Of a stretch of 64,000 nucleotides of DNA, positions 46,352-57,706 are shown piece after piece (within the stretch, counting starts at the first letter, position 1; every line of letters begins with the position of its first letter). The notes beneath the pieces are model-generated. The model ran no database searches. It was not told where the DNA came from and saw only the letters and a list, made by a program, of their open reading frames with translations. This DNA comes from Novosphingobium ginsenosidimutans (lineage in GTDB: Bacteria; Pseudomonadota; Alphaproteobacteria; Sphingomonadales; Sphingomonadaceae), in NCBI RefSeq assembly GCF_007954425.1, contig NZ_CP042345.1, forward strand, positions 3,036,001 through 3,100,000. Direction: 5' to 3'. Position numbers and translations under genes: made by a program.

Positions 46352-47110
46352 TTAGCCCTCCTGGCCTTCGGTGGCTTCGACAGCCGCGACGTCTTCCGCC
46401 GGGGTGTCGGCAGCTGCCGAGTCATTGCTGTTGGCGGCGCCCTTGAGGCCGGCCGGATAGGGCGCTTCGGCGTGGCGCGAGACCTTCACCGAGTCCTTGA
46501 CGGTCAACCAGGAGTTCTTGGCACCCGGAACCGAACCCTTGACGAAGATCAGGCCGCGCTCATCATCGACGCGGACGACTTCGAGGTTCTGCTGGGTGCG
46601 GTTGCGGTCACCCATGTGGCCGGCCATCTTCTTGTTCTTGAAGACGCGGCCCGGATCCTGGCGGTTACCGGTCGAACCGTGCGCACGGTGGCTGATCGAA
46701 ACACCGTGGGTGGCGCGCATACCGCCGAAACCCCAGCGCTTCATAGCGCCCTGGAAACCCTTACCCTGGGTCGTGCCGGCAACGTCGACCATCTGGCCCG
46801 GCACGAAGTGCGAGGCAGCGATCGTTGCACCGACTTCCAGCACGGCATCATCGGCCACGCGGAATTCGACAACCTGGGCCTTCAGGGGAACCTGAGCCTT
46901 GGCGAAATGTTCACGCTGCGGCTTGGCAACGTTCTTCTGCTTGGCACTGCCGGCACCCAGCTGAACAGCGACATAGCCGTCGGTTTCAGCGGTGCGCACG
47001 GACACCACCTGGCAATCTTCCAGCGCCAGGACGGTCACGGGCACATGCCGGCCGTCCTCCTGGAACAGGCGGGTCATCCCCACCTTCTTGGCGATCACGC
47101 CGGTACGCAT
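46352..47110 (-). CDS. rplC: 50S ribosomal protein L3
   Basis: 252 residues against 209 in E. coli. Core motifs [14 protein letters not shown] and [27 protein letters not shown] are complete. The extra C-terminus is an Ala/Asp/Glu tail ([20 protein letters not shown]). Glutamine in [10 protein letters not shown] is the usual methylation site. A 230-base gap separates it from rpsJ. Confidence 0.97.
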   Translation of the reverse strand: MRTGVIAKKVGMTRLFQEDGRHVPVTVLALEDCQVVSVRTAETDGYVAVQLGAGSAKQKNVAKPQREHFAKAQVPLKAQVVEFRVADDAVLEVGATIAASHFVPGQMVDVAGTTQGKGFQGAMKRWGFGGMRATHGVSISHRAHGSTGNRQDPGRVFKNKKMAGHMGDRNRTQQNLEVVRVDDERGLIFVKGSVPGAKNSWLTVKDSVKVSRHAEAPYPAGLKGAANSNDSAAADTPAEDVAAVEATEGQEG

Positions 47111-47134
47111 GATCCGTTCTCCTACAGAGGCCTG

Positions 47135-47332
47135 TGGGGACCATCCCCAAAGGCGTGTTCAGCCCGAAATGTGAAGCGAGCCCCGTCCGGGCTGAGTGCC
47201 ACCTTGCGGCGGCTAGACGGGGGACGCTTGCCCGGCCAAGTTGCCCCGAGGGGCGAAGCCGGAGGTATCCCTATGTCAGCGCGGGAGTGTTCCCGCGAAC
47301 CGGCCGAAGCCGGAAGGTTTGGCCCGAAGGCC
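47135..47332 (-). promoter_or_regulatory. Cluster of RNA hairpins between rpsJ and rplC
   Basis: The 230-base gap carries successive short palindromes: 47321-47332 (GGCC-CGAA-GGCC), 47300-47313 (CCGGC-CGAA-GCCGG), 47281-47296 (GCGGGA-GTGT-TCCCGC), 47243-47254 (GCCCC-GA-GGGGC), 47161-47193 (AGCCCG with CGGGCT) and 47135-47149 (TGGGGA-CCA-TCCCCA). The first two form UUCG tetraloops in the transcript. No U-tract, no gene. It may be the leader of rplC and downstream genes, perhaps an L4-type control site; this is inference. Confidence 0.5.
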
Positions 47333-47340
47333 GCTGGCCG

Positions 47341-47652
47341 TTAGGCCAGCTTGATCTCGACGTTCACGCCGGCCGCCAGGTCGAGCTTCATCAGCGCGTC
47401 CACGGTGGTGGCGTTCGGCTGCACGATGTCCAGCAGCCGCTTATAGGTGCGCACTTCGAACTGCTCACGCGACTTCTTGTCGATGTGCGGCCCGCGGTTA
47501 ACGCAGAACTTCTCAATCTGGGTCGGCAGAGGAATGGGGCCCCGGATCAGCGCGCCAGTGCGGCGAGCAGTCTCGGCGATTTCGCCAGTCGCCTGATCGA
47601 GCACGCGGTGATCGAATGCCTTCAGACGAATGCGGATATTCTGAGCTTCCAT
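47341..47652 (-). CDS. rpsJ: 30S ribosomal protein S10 / NusE
   Basis: 103 residues starting [47 protein letters not shown] is characteristic. Also acts as NusE, partner of NusB in antitermination and of NusG in coupling; nusB is at 8399. Start chosen to match the usual N-terminus. Confidence 0.98.
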   Translation of the reverse strand: MEAQNIRIRLKAFDHRVLDQATGEIAETARRTGALIRGPIPLPTQIEKFCVNRGPHIDKKSREQFEVRTYKRLLDIVQPNATTVDALMKLDLAAGVNVEIKLA

Positions 47653-47712
47653 TGTGTCCTGCCGATGAGAAAGAGCCACGGGGACTTTCACCCCGACCAA
47701 ATTCGAGCCGCG

Positions 47713-47741
47713 CCCCTACACAGGGTATGGGATTCGCGCAA
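47713..47741 (-). promoter_or_regulatory. Candidate promoter of the S10 operon
   Basis: Minus strand TTGCGC, 17 bases, TAGGGG, about 60 bases ahead of rpsJ. The -10 overlaps a CCCT-GTGT-AGGG dyad. G-rich sequence at the start region would suit control by ppGpp. Confidence 0.4.
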
Positions 47742-47872
47742 GCCTCTTTTCTTGTGCAGTTGCGGCATTTCTGCCGGGTTGAGACCGCCCCTACCACGCA
47801 AGCAAGAAAATAACCAAAACCGCGGCCAGCGCGAAACAGAACAGCCTTTGCCTTCCAGATCCGTGGATCCGG

Positions 47873-48226
47873 TTAACGTTGCTTCTTCTTTCCCAGCGGC
47901 GCGTTGAATTCAGGATCCTTGCCGGCCACCCAGGCAATGAACTTTTCCACGCGCGGTTCGATCCGCAACAAGCTGGCGTCCAGCCCATAGCGCTGCAGCT
48001 CGGAATTGGTGAAGGTCGTGATCAGCATGTTCTGGCAGATCGGGTGCATTGGCACCGTATCACGCCCGCCGCGGCTCTTCGGCACGGGATGGTGCCAGAT
48101 CACCGTTTCACCGCAAGGCCGCTCGCACAGCCAGCAATCGGGTGGCGGCGGTGCCTCGTCCCGATTGTCGTCGTCGTCGCGCCAAAGGTCTTCGCGCGGG
48201 CCGTGCTTTGAGTATTTACGGGCCAT
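47873..48226 (-). CDS. HNH-type endonuclease domain protein
   Basis: 117 residues. Zinc/active-site pattern: C31-x2-C34, WHHPVPKSRGG with H45/H46, then H61-x2-C64, as in small HNH nucleases. The rest is charged (WRDDDDNRDEAPPPP at the start, GKKKQR at the end). ATG follows a strong GGAGGGGGAAGGG. It lies between tuf and rpsJ, behind the tuf terminator. No restriction or phage partner is near; target unknown. Confidence 0.8.
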   Translation of the reverse strand: MARKYSKHGPREDLWRDDDDNRDEAPPPPDCWLCERPCGETVIWHHPVPKSRGGRDTVPMHPICQNMLITTFTNSELQRYGLDASLLRIEPRVEKFIAWVAGKDPEFNAPLGKKKQR

Positions 48227-48246
48227 CCCTTCCCCCTCCTGCAACG

Positions 48247-48283
48247 AAAAAGCCCGGCCTCCTTGCGGAGACCGGGCCTTTCT
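48247..48283 (-). terminator. Rho-independent terminator after tuf
   Basis: On the minus strand AAAGGCCCGGTCTCC-GCAA-GGAGGCCGGGCTTTTT, a long GC stem with near-perfect pairing and five Ts. It ends the tuf transcript just before the HNH gene. Confidence 0.88.
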
Positions 48284-48309
48284 GTCTCGGTTGCCCGAGG
48301 ATCGACGAA

Positions 48310-49500
48310 TTACTTCGTGATCTTCGAGACAACGCCCGAACCGACGGTGCGGCCGCCTTCGCGGATTGCGAAGCGCAGACCTTCGTCCATCGCGATCGGC
48401 GCGATCAGCTTGACCGACAAGGCAACGTTGTCGCCCGGCATGACCATTTCGGTGCCTTCCGGCAGCACGACTTCACCGGTCACGTCGGTGGTGCGGAAGT
48501 AGAACTGCGGGCGGTAGTTGGCGAAGAACGGCGTGTGACGGCCACCTTCGTCCTTCGACAGCACGTAGACTTCGGCGCTGAATTCGGTGTGCGGCGTAAC
48601 CGAACCCGGCTTGGCCAGAACCTGGCCGCGCTCAACGTCTTCACGCTTCAGACCACGAACCAGGGCACCGATGTTGTCGCCGGCTTCACCCTGATCGAGC
48701 AGCTTGCGGAACATTTCGACGCCGGTCACGACGGTCTTCTGGGTGTCCTTGAGGCCGATCACTTCGACTTCGTCGCCAACCTTGACGATACCGGTCTCGA
48801 CGCGCCCGGTCACGACGGTGCCGCGACCCGAGATCGAGAACACGTCTTCCACCGGCATCAGGAACGGCTTGTCGGTAGGACGCGGCGGCTGCGGAATGGC
48901 AGTGTCGACGGCGTTCATCAGGGCAACGATCGAGTCCTTGCCGATGTTTTCGTCGCGGCCTTCCAGAGCGGCCAGGGCCGAACCCGGGATTACGGGGATG
49001 TTGTCGCCGTCGAAACCGTACGAGCTGAGCAGCTCGCGGATTTCGAGTTCGACGAGCTCGAGGATTTCCGCGTCGTCGACCTGGTCAACCTTATTCATGT
49101 AAACGACCAGAGCCGGCACGCCGACCTGGCGGGCGAGCAGGATGTGCTCGCGGGTCTGCGGCATCGGACCGTCAGCAGCGTTCACCACGAGGATGGCACC
49201 GTCCATCTGCGCCGCGCCGGTGATCATGTTCTTCACATAGTCAGCGTGGCCCGGGCAGTCGACGTGCGCGTAGTGACGGGCAGCGGTTTCATACTCGACG
49301 TGAGCGGTCGAGATGGTGATGCCACGCTCGCGCTCTTCGGGAGCCTTGTCGATGTTTGCGAAGTCAACGGCTTCACCACCGTTGATTTCGGCCATCACCT
49401 TGGTGATCGCGGCGGTCAGCGTGGTCTTACCATGGTCAACGTGACCGATGGTGCCGATGTTGCAGTGCGGCTTGGTCCGCTCAAACTTAGCCTTAGCCAT
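48310..49500 (-). CDS. tuf: Elongation factor Tu
   Basis: 396 residues. G1 GHVDHGKT, G3 DCPGHADY, G4 MNKVDQVDD are intact; domains 2 and 3 are complete. Delivers aminoacyl-tRNA to the ribosome as GTP complex. Start at [17 protein letters not shown]. Separated from fusA by the TonB receptor and GNAT genes and by two terminators, so it needs its own promoter. Confidence 0.98.
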   Translation of the reverse strand: MAKAKFERTKPHCNIGTIGHVDHGKTTLTAAITKVMAEINGGEAVDFANIDKAPEERERGITISTAHVEYETAARHYAHVDCPGHADYVKNMITGAAQMDGAILVVNAADGPMPQTREHILLARQVGVPALVVYMNKVDQVDDAEILELVELEIRELLSSYGFDGDNIPVIPGSALAALEGRDENIGKDSIVALMNAVDTAIPQPPRPTDKPFLMPVEDVFSISGRGTVVTGRVETGIVKVGDEVEVIGLKDTQKTVVTGVEMFRKLLDQGEAGDNIGALVRGLKREDVERGQVLAKPGSVTPHTEFSAEVYVLSKDEGGRHTPFFANYRPQFYFRTTDVTGEVVLPEGTEMVMPGDNVALSVKLIAPIAMDEGLRFAIREGGRTVGSGVVSKITK

Positions 49501-49631
49501 TGTCTTTCCTTTGCAGCGCGCCGCCAACCGTCGGCTGACCGCGTTTTCGATAATGAATTTCTGTCTGTGGAACGGGTCCGTCCCTGAACGCCAGAACCGG
49601 CTTGAGTCGTCCGGTACCTCGCGAAGGCGCG

Positions 49632-49661
49632 CCGATAGCGAATGTCCGCTGCGTATGCCAG
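49632..49661 (-). promoter_or_regulatory. Weak candidate promoter of tuf
   Basis: Minus strand CTGGCA, 18 bases, TATCGG, directly after the terminator at 49663-49697 and about 130 bases before the tuf start. Only a partial match; offered because tuf must have a promoter in this 223-base gap. Confidence 0.3.
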
Positions 49662-49662
49662 A

Positions 49663-49697
49663 GAAAAAATGCGCCGCGACAGAGGCTCGCCCGGCGC
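49663..49697 (-). terminator. Rho-independent terminator after the GNAT gene
   Basis: Minus strand GCGCCG-gg-CGA pairs with TCG-CGGCGC across a short loop, then ATTTTTTC. It closes the receptor/GNAT unit before tuf. Confidence 0.7.
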
Positions 49698-49723
49698 GCG
49701 CCTGCGATACGCCGTCGGCCAGG

Positions 49724-50266
49724 TCAGACCAGCGACTTTATCATGCGTTGCAGAGGCACCAAAACCTCGCCAACTGCGACCTGATCAAGCGGTCCGAGCG
49801 GGGAATACCCGCAACTTCGGTAGAGCGGCACGCCCGCCGCTGTCCCCATCAATTCGACCCGCGCAAAGCCTGCCTGGCGTGCAGCCGCCTCGCACAGATC
49901 AAGGATCAGGGCGCCCACACCGCGGCGCACGAAGGCAGGATCCGTGTACATCGCCCGAATCTTGGCAGCATCGCGCAGCGGATCGAGCCGGGCCGGCTCG
50001 CGCGCCACGATGCTGTCATCGCCGCCAAACAGTGTTGCCCGAAAGCTCCACCCGCCGCAGCCGGCGATCCGGCCACCCGCCTCCACCACAAAATATGTAC
50101 CGTCGCGAACCAGCTGGCTGTCGAGGCCCATCACCTTGTGACTCGCTGCCACTTGCACAGGAGACAGGAATTGGTGCTGCAATTGTTCGATCGCCAGGCG
50201 CATCACCTCGCGCAGGGCGGGGATGTCGGCGTCATTCGCGATCCGGTGCCTAAATGTCTCGGCCAT
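49724..50266 (-). CDS. GNAT family N-acetyltransferase
   Basis: 180 residues. N-terminal [19 protein letters not shown] and the acetyl-CoA loop region [22 protein letters not shown] with the R/Q-x-x-G-x-G/A-type pattern (RRGVGA) mark a GNAT fold; [16 protein letters not shown] is the usual C-terminal strand. ATG at 50266 is chosen; a GTG four codons upstream directly after GAGG is possible. Acyl acceptor unknown. 78 bases after the receptor gene, behind a hairpin. Confidence 0.85.
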   Translation of the reverse strand: MAETFRHRIANDADIPALREVMRLAIEQLQHQFLSPVQVAASHKVMGLDSQLVRDGTYFVVEAGGRIAGCGGWSFRATLFGGDDSIVAREPARLDPLRDAAKIRAMYTDPAFVRRGVGALILDLCEAAARQAGFARVELMGTAAGVPLYRSCGYSPLGPLDQVAVGEVLVPLQRMIKSLV

Positions 50267-50291
50267 GATCGTCAGCACCTCAAGACAGCAC

Positions 50292-50319
50292 GGGCGGGAA
50301 GGTACAACCCTCCCCGCCC
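50292..50319 (-). terminator. Hairpin between the TonB receptor and GNAT genes
   Basis: Eleven-pair stem GGGCGGGAAGG / CCTCCCCGCCC (one G-U) with a short loop. No clear T-tract follows on the minus strand, so it may trim or stabilise the receptor mRNA instead of stopping all transcription. Confidence 0.5.
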
Positions 50320-50344
50320 GCTCTAGTCATACAATCATCTTGGC

Positions 50345-53026
50345 TCAGTACTTAATCCGGAGCCTTGCGTAATAGAAGCCTCCGTTCATCCCGAACGGAC
50401 CGCCCGAACGAGGATAGACCTGCCCGTCGGCGAGGCTGCCAGTGATCGCGTAGACGGGATTTGTGGTGCTCGCCTTGATCCTGTCAGGATAGGTATCGAA
50501 CAGATTGTTCGCTCCGACGGTAAGCGTGAAATGCTCGGCGAAGGTGTAGCTGACGTCGAGATCAGCCGTCGCCTTGCGGCCAAAGCGCTGGCCCGGATAC
50601 TCAAGCTGGTTGGCCCAGGAACTGAAGTAATTGATACGGGCGTTGGCCTGGAAATCGCCAAGCTGCCAGTTGGCCGAGGCATTGATGCGATGGCGAGGCG
50701 GTAGATTGGAAATATTGAACCGCTGCGCTGCGCTGATCACGGCCGGGTTGAAGTCCTTCACCGTGCTCTTGTTGTAGGCATAGGCCAGCGTCAGGTTCAG
50801 CGGGCCATCGGCAAGGGTAGTGCGATAGGTTGTGACCGCATCGATACCCTTGGTCGAGGTGTTGAAGCCGTTGGTGAAGTAATTCACCACGCCCCCAACA
50901 CCTACAGCCGCCAGCGCAGGCAATGCTGCAACGTTAGCTGCGGTCACGTTGAAGTTCTGGGAAATGCCGATGCGGTTACGTACGTCGATGATGTAGCCGT
51001 CGACGGTCATCGTCAGGCCGTCGAGCGGCTTAAGGATGAAGCCCGCACCATAATTGTTCGACCGTTCGGGCCGCAGCGAGGTTGCGCCATAGTACTGCGC
51101 AATCGAGCTGGTCACCGGATAGGTACCGGTCTGGGTTTGCTGGCCCCCTAGGAAGTTGGTGGTGACGATCTGGGTGTTGTTCTGCCCTGGTGACGGTGCG
51201 TGGAAGCCGGTACCGATGGTTGCACGGACCGAGAGCTCGGGCGAAAGCTCGAGCAGGGCGTTGGCTTTCCACACAAAGGCATCGCCAAAGGTGTCGTAAT
51301 GCTCAAAACGGCCGGCCACGCCCATCGTGAAGGCCTCGGTGATGTCGGCTTCGGCGCCGGCATAGATGCCGTAGCTCTTCTGGGCGTTCTTGCCGGAAAA
51401 GACCGGGCTGACGCCGCCGTACCCGCTCGCAGCCGGCGACTGGGTCGCGATAATCTGCGCACCCGAGCCGTTGAGTGCCGGGGCATAGACGCCCGGCGCA
51501 GTCTGCACGTAGAGCGGCTGACGGGCATAGGGACCGGCAGCGTAGGACTGCAGATCACCAACGGTCTTTTCGTATTCTTCGCGGCGATGCTCGGCCCCGG
51601 CCGAGAACGTGATCGGGCTCGCAAAGCCGACTTCAACCGGATAAGTCAGATCAAGATTGAAAGTCTGCTCGCGCTGGATCAGTTCACCAAAGAAGAACGA
51701 GGTCTGGCTCAGCGGACCGAACGATGGGCTGAGCGAGTTGGTCATCGACAGGTTCAGCGAATTGCGTGCGAGCGTCGCTGACAGATCATAGGTCAGCCCG
51801 CCGCCGAGTTCGCCCTTGATACCGCCTGTGCCGTACAACTGTTCCACTTCGCCGATGAAGCGCGGGGTAAAGCCGGCCGGGTAAATTGAGGTGAAACTGA
51901 ATGTCGAGCCGTTCTGGACGAACCCGCCCGACGGACAGGTTGCGTTACCGGTCGGGCACGGCGTGGTGTAGATCGTGTTGAACGACCCGTTGGCCCGCAG
52001 GGCACCCGAAAAGGCCGACGTAACCGTGAGCGGTGTGCCCGTGCCTGTATCGGCCTGGAGCGTGCCAGCCAGGCTCGTAGAGGAGCGATAGTTGAAGCTC
52101 TGATTGGCATCGCTCTGGGCAGCGTTGACGGTGAGATAGACTTTGGCAGCCTCGGAAAACGCAAAGCCCAGATTGCCAAACACCTTCCACCCATCGCCCG
52201 GCGAGGTACCCCAGATCTGGACCGGACCGGGGTAGTTCGGCAATTGTGCTGCCAGGGTGGGATTTGTCAGGGCGAGCGCCGCAACAACTGGGCGAGTTGC
52301 GCCGCGGCTGGTGCCGTCCTGATCGTACCACTCACCGCTGATGGAGGCATAACCACCATCGCCAAACTTGAACCCGGCATAGCCGGCAACCTGCTTGCGA
52401 TCGCCATCACCTTCATAGTTCTGACCATAAAGGGCCTGTAGTTCGAACCCTGCATCGTCGCGAATCTGGTAGTTGATGACGCCGCCGATCGCGTCCGAAC
52501 CGTACTGCGCCGTCGCGCCGTCGCGCAGAATCTGCAGGTTCTTAACCGCAATTGCGGGAATGTTCGCGATATCGGCGCCCTGCGATCCATAGGACAGCGC
52601 CGTATCGGCACCAGAATAGACTTGAACCAGCGCGGCGCGGTTATAGCGCTTGCCATTGATCATCACGAGGATCTGGTCGGCGCCAAGGCCGCGCAGCGAG
52701 GGCGGACGCACAAAGGTTGAAGCATCCGAAATCGTGTTCTGCGGCACAAAGAACGAGGGCACCAGGTTGCGTACCGTATCGAGCATGTCCGCAGTCGGCT
52801 GCTGGCCCAGCTCGGTCGCGCCGATAACGTCAATTGGCGAAGGACTGTCAGTAACCGAGCGGTCGGTTCGCCGTGTCCCGATCACGACCAGTTCGGCCTC
52901 CGCCGTTTCGGCTGACGTATCGCCGGCTGTCTGGGCGACTGCTGGCGCAGCCGGAAGAAGCGCCAATGCGGCAACGCCGCTGATCATGTTAGCCCTGAGT
53001 TCCTTGCGGCTGTGCCAAGACACCAT
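50345..53026 (-). CDS. TonB-dependent outer-membrane receptor
   Basis: 893 residues. Signal peptide about 32 residues (ends PAVAQ), TonB-box-like ELVVIGTRR, plug domain (IDVIGATELGQQPTADMLDTVRNLVP, SLRGLGADQILVMINGKR), then a 22-strand barrel with many Tyr/Phe strand ends, ending LRIKY. Imports large substrates (siderophores, carbohydrates or others) with TonB-ExbBD energy; the substrate is not determined. It lies between fusA and tuf, an unusual place, with terminators on both sides. Confidence 0.92.
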   Translation of the reverse strand: MVSWHSRKELRANMISGVAALALLPAAPAVAQTAGDTSAETAEAELVVIGTRRTDRSVTDSPSPIDVIGATELGQQPTADMLDTVRNLVPSFFVPQNTISDASTFVRPPSLRGLGADQILVMINGKRYNRAALVQVYSGADTALSYGSQGADIANIPAIAVKNLQILRDGATAQYGSDAIGGVINYQIRDDAGFELQALYGQNYEGDGDRKQVAGYAGFKFGDGGYASISGEWYDQDGTSRGATRPVVAALALTNPTLAAQLPNYPGPVQIWGTSPGDGWKVFGNLGFAFSEAAKVYLTVNAAQSDANQSFNYRSSTSLAGTLQADTGTGTPLTVTSAFSGALRANGSFNTIYTTPCPTGNATCPSGGFVQNGSTFSFTSIYPAGFTPRFIGEVEQLYGTGGIKGELGGGLTYDLSATLARNSLNLSMTNSLSPSFGPLSQTSFFFGELIQREQTFNLDLTYPVEVGFASPITFSAGAEHRREEYEKTVGDLQSYAAGPYARQPLYVQTAPGVYAPALNGSGAQIIATQSPAASGYGGVSPVFSGKNAQKSYGIYAGAEADITEAFTMGVAGRFEHYDTFGDAFVWKANALLELSPELSVRATIGTGFHAPSPGQNNTQIVTTNFLGGQQTQTGTYPVTSSIAQYYGATSLRPERSNNYGAGFILKPLDGLTMTVDGYIIDVRNRIGISQNFNVTAANVAALPALAAVGVGGVVNYFTNGFNTSTKGIDAVTTYRTTLADGPLNLTLAYAYNKSTVKDFNPAVISAAQRFNISNLPPRHRINASANWQLGDFQANARINYFSSWANQLEYPGQRFGRKATADLDVSYTFAEHFTLTVGANNLFDTYPDRIKASTTNPVYAITGSLADGQVYPRSGGPFGMNGGFYYARLRIKY

Positions 53027-53255
53027 AACTGAGACCCCTTTTTGCCATAAAAGATGCAGCCAGCCGGCTGGCCGCGTTTCGAGTCTAGTTCGTTGTTTTA
53101 AATAGAAAAGATCGCTCTGCAGAATCTCGTGCGACTGTGGCCTTCATGTCGCATATGGCTATCTGGATGATTTGCGTGATGCCCTTCGGGACCATCCAAA
53201 CGACGACGGCGCGGTCGACCCTTTGCAGGTCGGCCGCGCCGCCAAATAGCAACCC

Positions 53256-53283
53256 CCGCTGTCACCATGAGCGGTGACAGCGG
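53256..53283 (-). terminator. Terminator hairpin after fusA
   Basis: Perfect 11-base stem CCGCTGTCACC / GGTGACAGCGG with a six-base loop, 10 bases past the fusA stop; exit is GGGTTGCTATTT, only moderately T-rich. It separates the str genes from the receptor gene. Confidence 0.7.
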
Positions 53284-53293
53284 TATTTCTGGA

Positions 53294-55366
<2,073 letters not shown>

Positions 55367-55447
55367 GGTCTGGGTTTCCTTAAGTCGGAGCGGAGCTGCG
55401 CTGCAGCTCCCGCCCCTGGTGCAGTTTTGTGACCGCGGTGTGACGCC

Positions 55448-55918
55448 TTACCAGCGGTAGTGGCTGAACGCGCGGTTCGCGTCGGCCATGCGGTGGGTGT
55501 CTTCGCGCTTCTTTACCGCGTTGCCGCGGTTGTTGGCAGCGTCGAGCAGCTCGGCCGAAAGGCGCGCGCTCATCGTGGTTTCGCTGCGGTTGCGCGCGGC
55601 GGTGATCAGCCAGCGGATGGCCAGCGCCTGGGCGCGTTCCGGACGAACTTCGACCGGCACCTGATAGGTCGCACCACCAACACGGCGGCTGCGCACTTCG
55701 ATCTGCGGCTTCACGTTGTTCAGCGCATCGTGGAACAGCTGGACCGGATCGGCCTTGGCCCGGGTCTCCATGGTTTCGAGCGCACCGTAAACGATGCTTT
55801 CGGCAACCGACTTCTTACCGTCGAGCATGAGGTTGTTCATGAACTTCGACAGGATCTGATCGTTGAACTTCGGATCCGGCAGGATCTCCCGCTTCTCGGG
55901 ACGACGACGACGTGACAT
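55448..55918 (-). CDS. rpsG: 30S ribosomal protein S7
   Basis: 156 residues; [20 protein letters not shown] start, [18 protein letters not shown] and a C-terminal AFSHYRW. Primary 16S rRNA binder; in E. coli it represses the str operon by binding the rpsL-rpsG gap. The 64-base gap here also has a GC-rich imperfect hairpin. Confidence 0.98.
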   Translation of the reverse strand: MSRRRRPEKREILPDPKFNDQILSKFMNNLMLDGKKSVAESIVYGALETMETRAKADPVQLFHDALNNVKPQIEVRSRRVGGATYQVPVEVRPERAQALAIRWLITAARNRSETTMSARLSAELLDAANNRGNAVKKREDTHRMADANRAFSHYRW

Positions 55919-55982
55919 CGCTTCTATTCCTTATCTGCGGCCGCGCGACAGGCGCGCCGGCCGTGAAAACCAGCCCGCAGGC

Positions 55983-56354
55983 TTACTTGGGACGCTTGGC
56001 GCCGTACTTCGAACGGCTCTTCTTGCGGTCCTTGACGCCCTGGGTGTCGAGCACGCCGCGCAGCACGTGATAGCGCACGCCCGGAAGGTCGCGCACACGG
56101 CCGCCGCGGATCAGCACCACCGAGTGCTCCTGCAGGTTGTGGCCTTCACCCGGGATGTACGAAATCACTTCGCGCGCGTTCGTCAGGCGGATCTTGGCAA
56201 CCTTGCGCAGCGCCGAGTTCGGCTTCTTCGGGGTGGTGGTGTAAACACGGGTGCAGACGCCGCGCTTCTGCGGGTTCTGTTCCATCGCAGGGACCTTGCT
56301 CTTGGCCTTCTGCGGTTCGCGACCCTTGCGGATCAGCTGGTTGATCGTAGGCAT
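55983..56354 (-). CDS. rpsL: 30S ribosomal protein S12 with native Arg88
   Basis: 123 residues. The decoding-site segment [12 protein letters not shown] keeps K43, but the second streptomycin-related position is arginine: [13 protein letters not shown] has R88 where E. coli has K88. Arg88 is a known streptomycin-resistance substitution in other bacteria, so the ribosome may be naturally less sensitive. First gene of the str operon. Confidence 0.98.
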   Translation of the reverse strand: MPTINQLIRKGREPQKAKSKVPAMEQNPQKRGVCTRVYTTTPKKPNSALRKVAKIRLTNAREVISYIPGEGHNLQEHSVVLIRGGRVRDLPGVRYHVLRGVLDTQGVKDRKKSRSKYGAKRPK

Positions 56355-56583
56355 TGAATCTCTTCACCTAGGTTGTGGCCATCGCGGCAGGGTGAAGAGC
56401 AAGCGAATCGCGAACAGCGCAGCGGCGGGGACTGGCCCCACCCGGCGATCAATCGCGAGCCGAAAACGCTCCACCCGGCTGAAAAGACCGGGTTACTTTG
56501 ACGGTTTACCTGTGAAAGCAGGCGCCCCGGCAATGTTCAGCTCAATCCGGGACGTAAGTTGCCTTGGCCCTGGAAGAGCGCGG

Positions 56584-56612
56584 CCCTTAGGCGGGATGTT
56601 GGATTTGGTCAA
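56584..56612 (-). promoter_or_regulatory. Candidate promoter of rpsL-rpsG-fusA
   Basis: Minus strand TTGACC, 17 bases, TAAGGG, about 230 bases ahead of rpsL. The long untranslated leader has a CCCGG...CCGGG-type hairpin near 56474-56491. The 437-base gap 56355-56791 contains no gene that I can support. Confidence 0.45.
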
Positions 56613-56791
56613 GGGTTGGAGCGGGTTGGTAGGCAGCTTGGTTTGGCGCGCTTAGCGCCGCGCATGTTTCTTGCGACATTGGCAGCGGGCAATGTGTCTT
56701 CGTCATTATCGGCTGGTAAATCGCCCCAGATTGTTTCCAATTTTGACGCACATGCCGGCCTTAATCGACGTCGCGGCTTGGCAGCCCAAAT

Positions 56792-57706
56792 CTACGCAAC
56801 GCTGAGCGAATATCCGAGCCGCGGGACATGGACGTTTACCCTGCCTAGTTCGGGCATGTCTCGCGCGACTGTCAGGCTGAAATGGGTCGAGCCCGCAAAA
56901 GCTCCAACGATGGGATCGCGGCCATAGTCGGTGGCGGACAGCGCCACTGTCATGCCCTGAAGCCTGGCATCGCAATCTAGCGTTTCGGCCTCGTCTGGTT
57001 GTGACATGGCGGCAATTTCGAGCGCCTGTGCCGGTGCCATCGCAGTCCGCTTGCCGTGGCCGATCGCGGTTACGCGGCCATACCAGGCGTCAAAGCCGGC
57101 CAAGTCTTCGAACTGGTCGGCAATTCCGGGTGCAAAGGCGCGCACAAACCAGAAGTTATAGTACGCGGCGGCGTCGGCCAGGCAGGGATCGGTACCGGCA
57201 AGAAAGGCCCGGCCATCCGCCAGCTGCTGCGCAAGAAGGGCAGCATGGGCCTTGATCTGAGTGATCGCGAACGGCGCAAGCGCCTTCATGGCCGCGACAT
57301 TGAATGGCTGGCCGCTCAGCGCCTCGCGATCCTTGATGAAGGCAGGGTCGACGTTTTCTCCGATCGAGCCGAAGATCGCCACAACGGCGGACTGGAACAC
57401 AGCCTTGTCGCACATCTGTTCAACCGCATTGGCGAAGGCCTCGCTTCCTGCCGGATAGAGCTGCTGTTGCGGAAAGCGTCGCTCAAGTTCTCGGACAATC
57501 AGCTGGCTATCGCAGTAGATGTCGGCTCCGATCTGCATCACCGGAATGCGGCGATATCCGCCAGTCAGCGGCACCAGATTGGGCTTTGGCATGATCACTG
57601 GCTGGTCGACGGCGCACCACGCCAGATCCTTGATACCCAAACAGACCCGGATCTTCTCCGAAAAGGGGGAGGTATCGTACTGGTGGAGAATGACGTCTGG
57701 CATCAT
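56792..57706 (-). CDS. Glutathione S-transferase-like protein
   Basis: 304 residues. Thioredoxin-fold N-terminus (ILHQYDTSPFSEKIRVCLGIKDLAW, about 6-30) with Ser at the catalytic position, cis-Pro loop YRRIPVMQIG and the DSQLIVRELE glutathione-binding turn, then a helical C-domain with FLAGTDPCLADAAAYYNFWFV. About 60 residues after that domain are extra (ending GYSLSVA), longer than usual GSTs. Start is one of two adjacent ATGs, with GGAG upstream. Substrate unknown. Confidence 0.82.
   Translation of the reverse strand: MMPDVILHQYDTSPFSEKIRVCLGIKDLAWCAVDQPVIMPKPNLVPLTGGYRRIPVMQIGADIYCDSQLIVRELERRFPQQQLYPAGSEAFANAVEQMCDKAVFQSAVVAIFGSIGENVDPAFIKDREALSGQPFNVAAMKALAPFAITQIKAHAALLAQQLADGRAFLAGTDPCLADAAAYYNFWFVRAFAPGIADQFEDLAGFDAWYGRVTAIGHGKRTAMAPAQALEIAAMSQPDEAETLDCDARLQGMTVALSATDYGRDPIVGAFAGSTHFSLTVARDMPELGRVNVHVPRLGYSLSVA

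Noticed and set aside
45707..47344. 545-residue plus-strand open frame across rplC-rplD
   Set aside because: Antisense to L3 and L4; also crosses the structured non-coding gap. No recognisable protein features.
47791..47988. Short minus-strand frame ending in a hydrophobic stretch (LFCFALAAVLVIFLLAW)
   Set aside because: No start codon is found close to the hydrophobic part; the frame begins inside the HNH gene. Could be a leader remnant, but not supportable as a gene.
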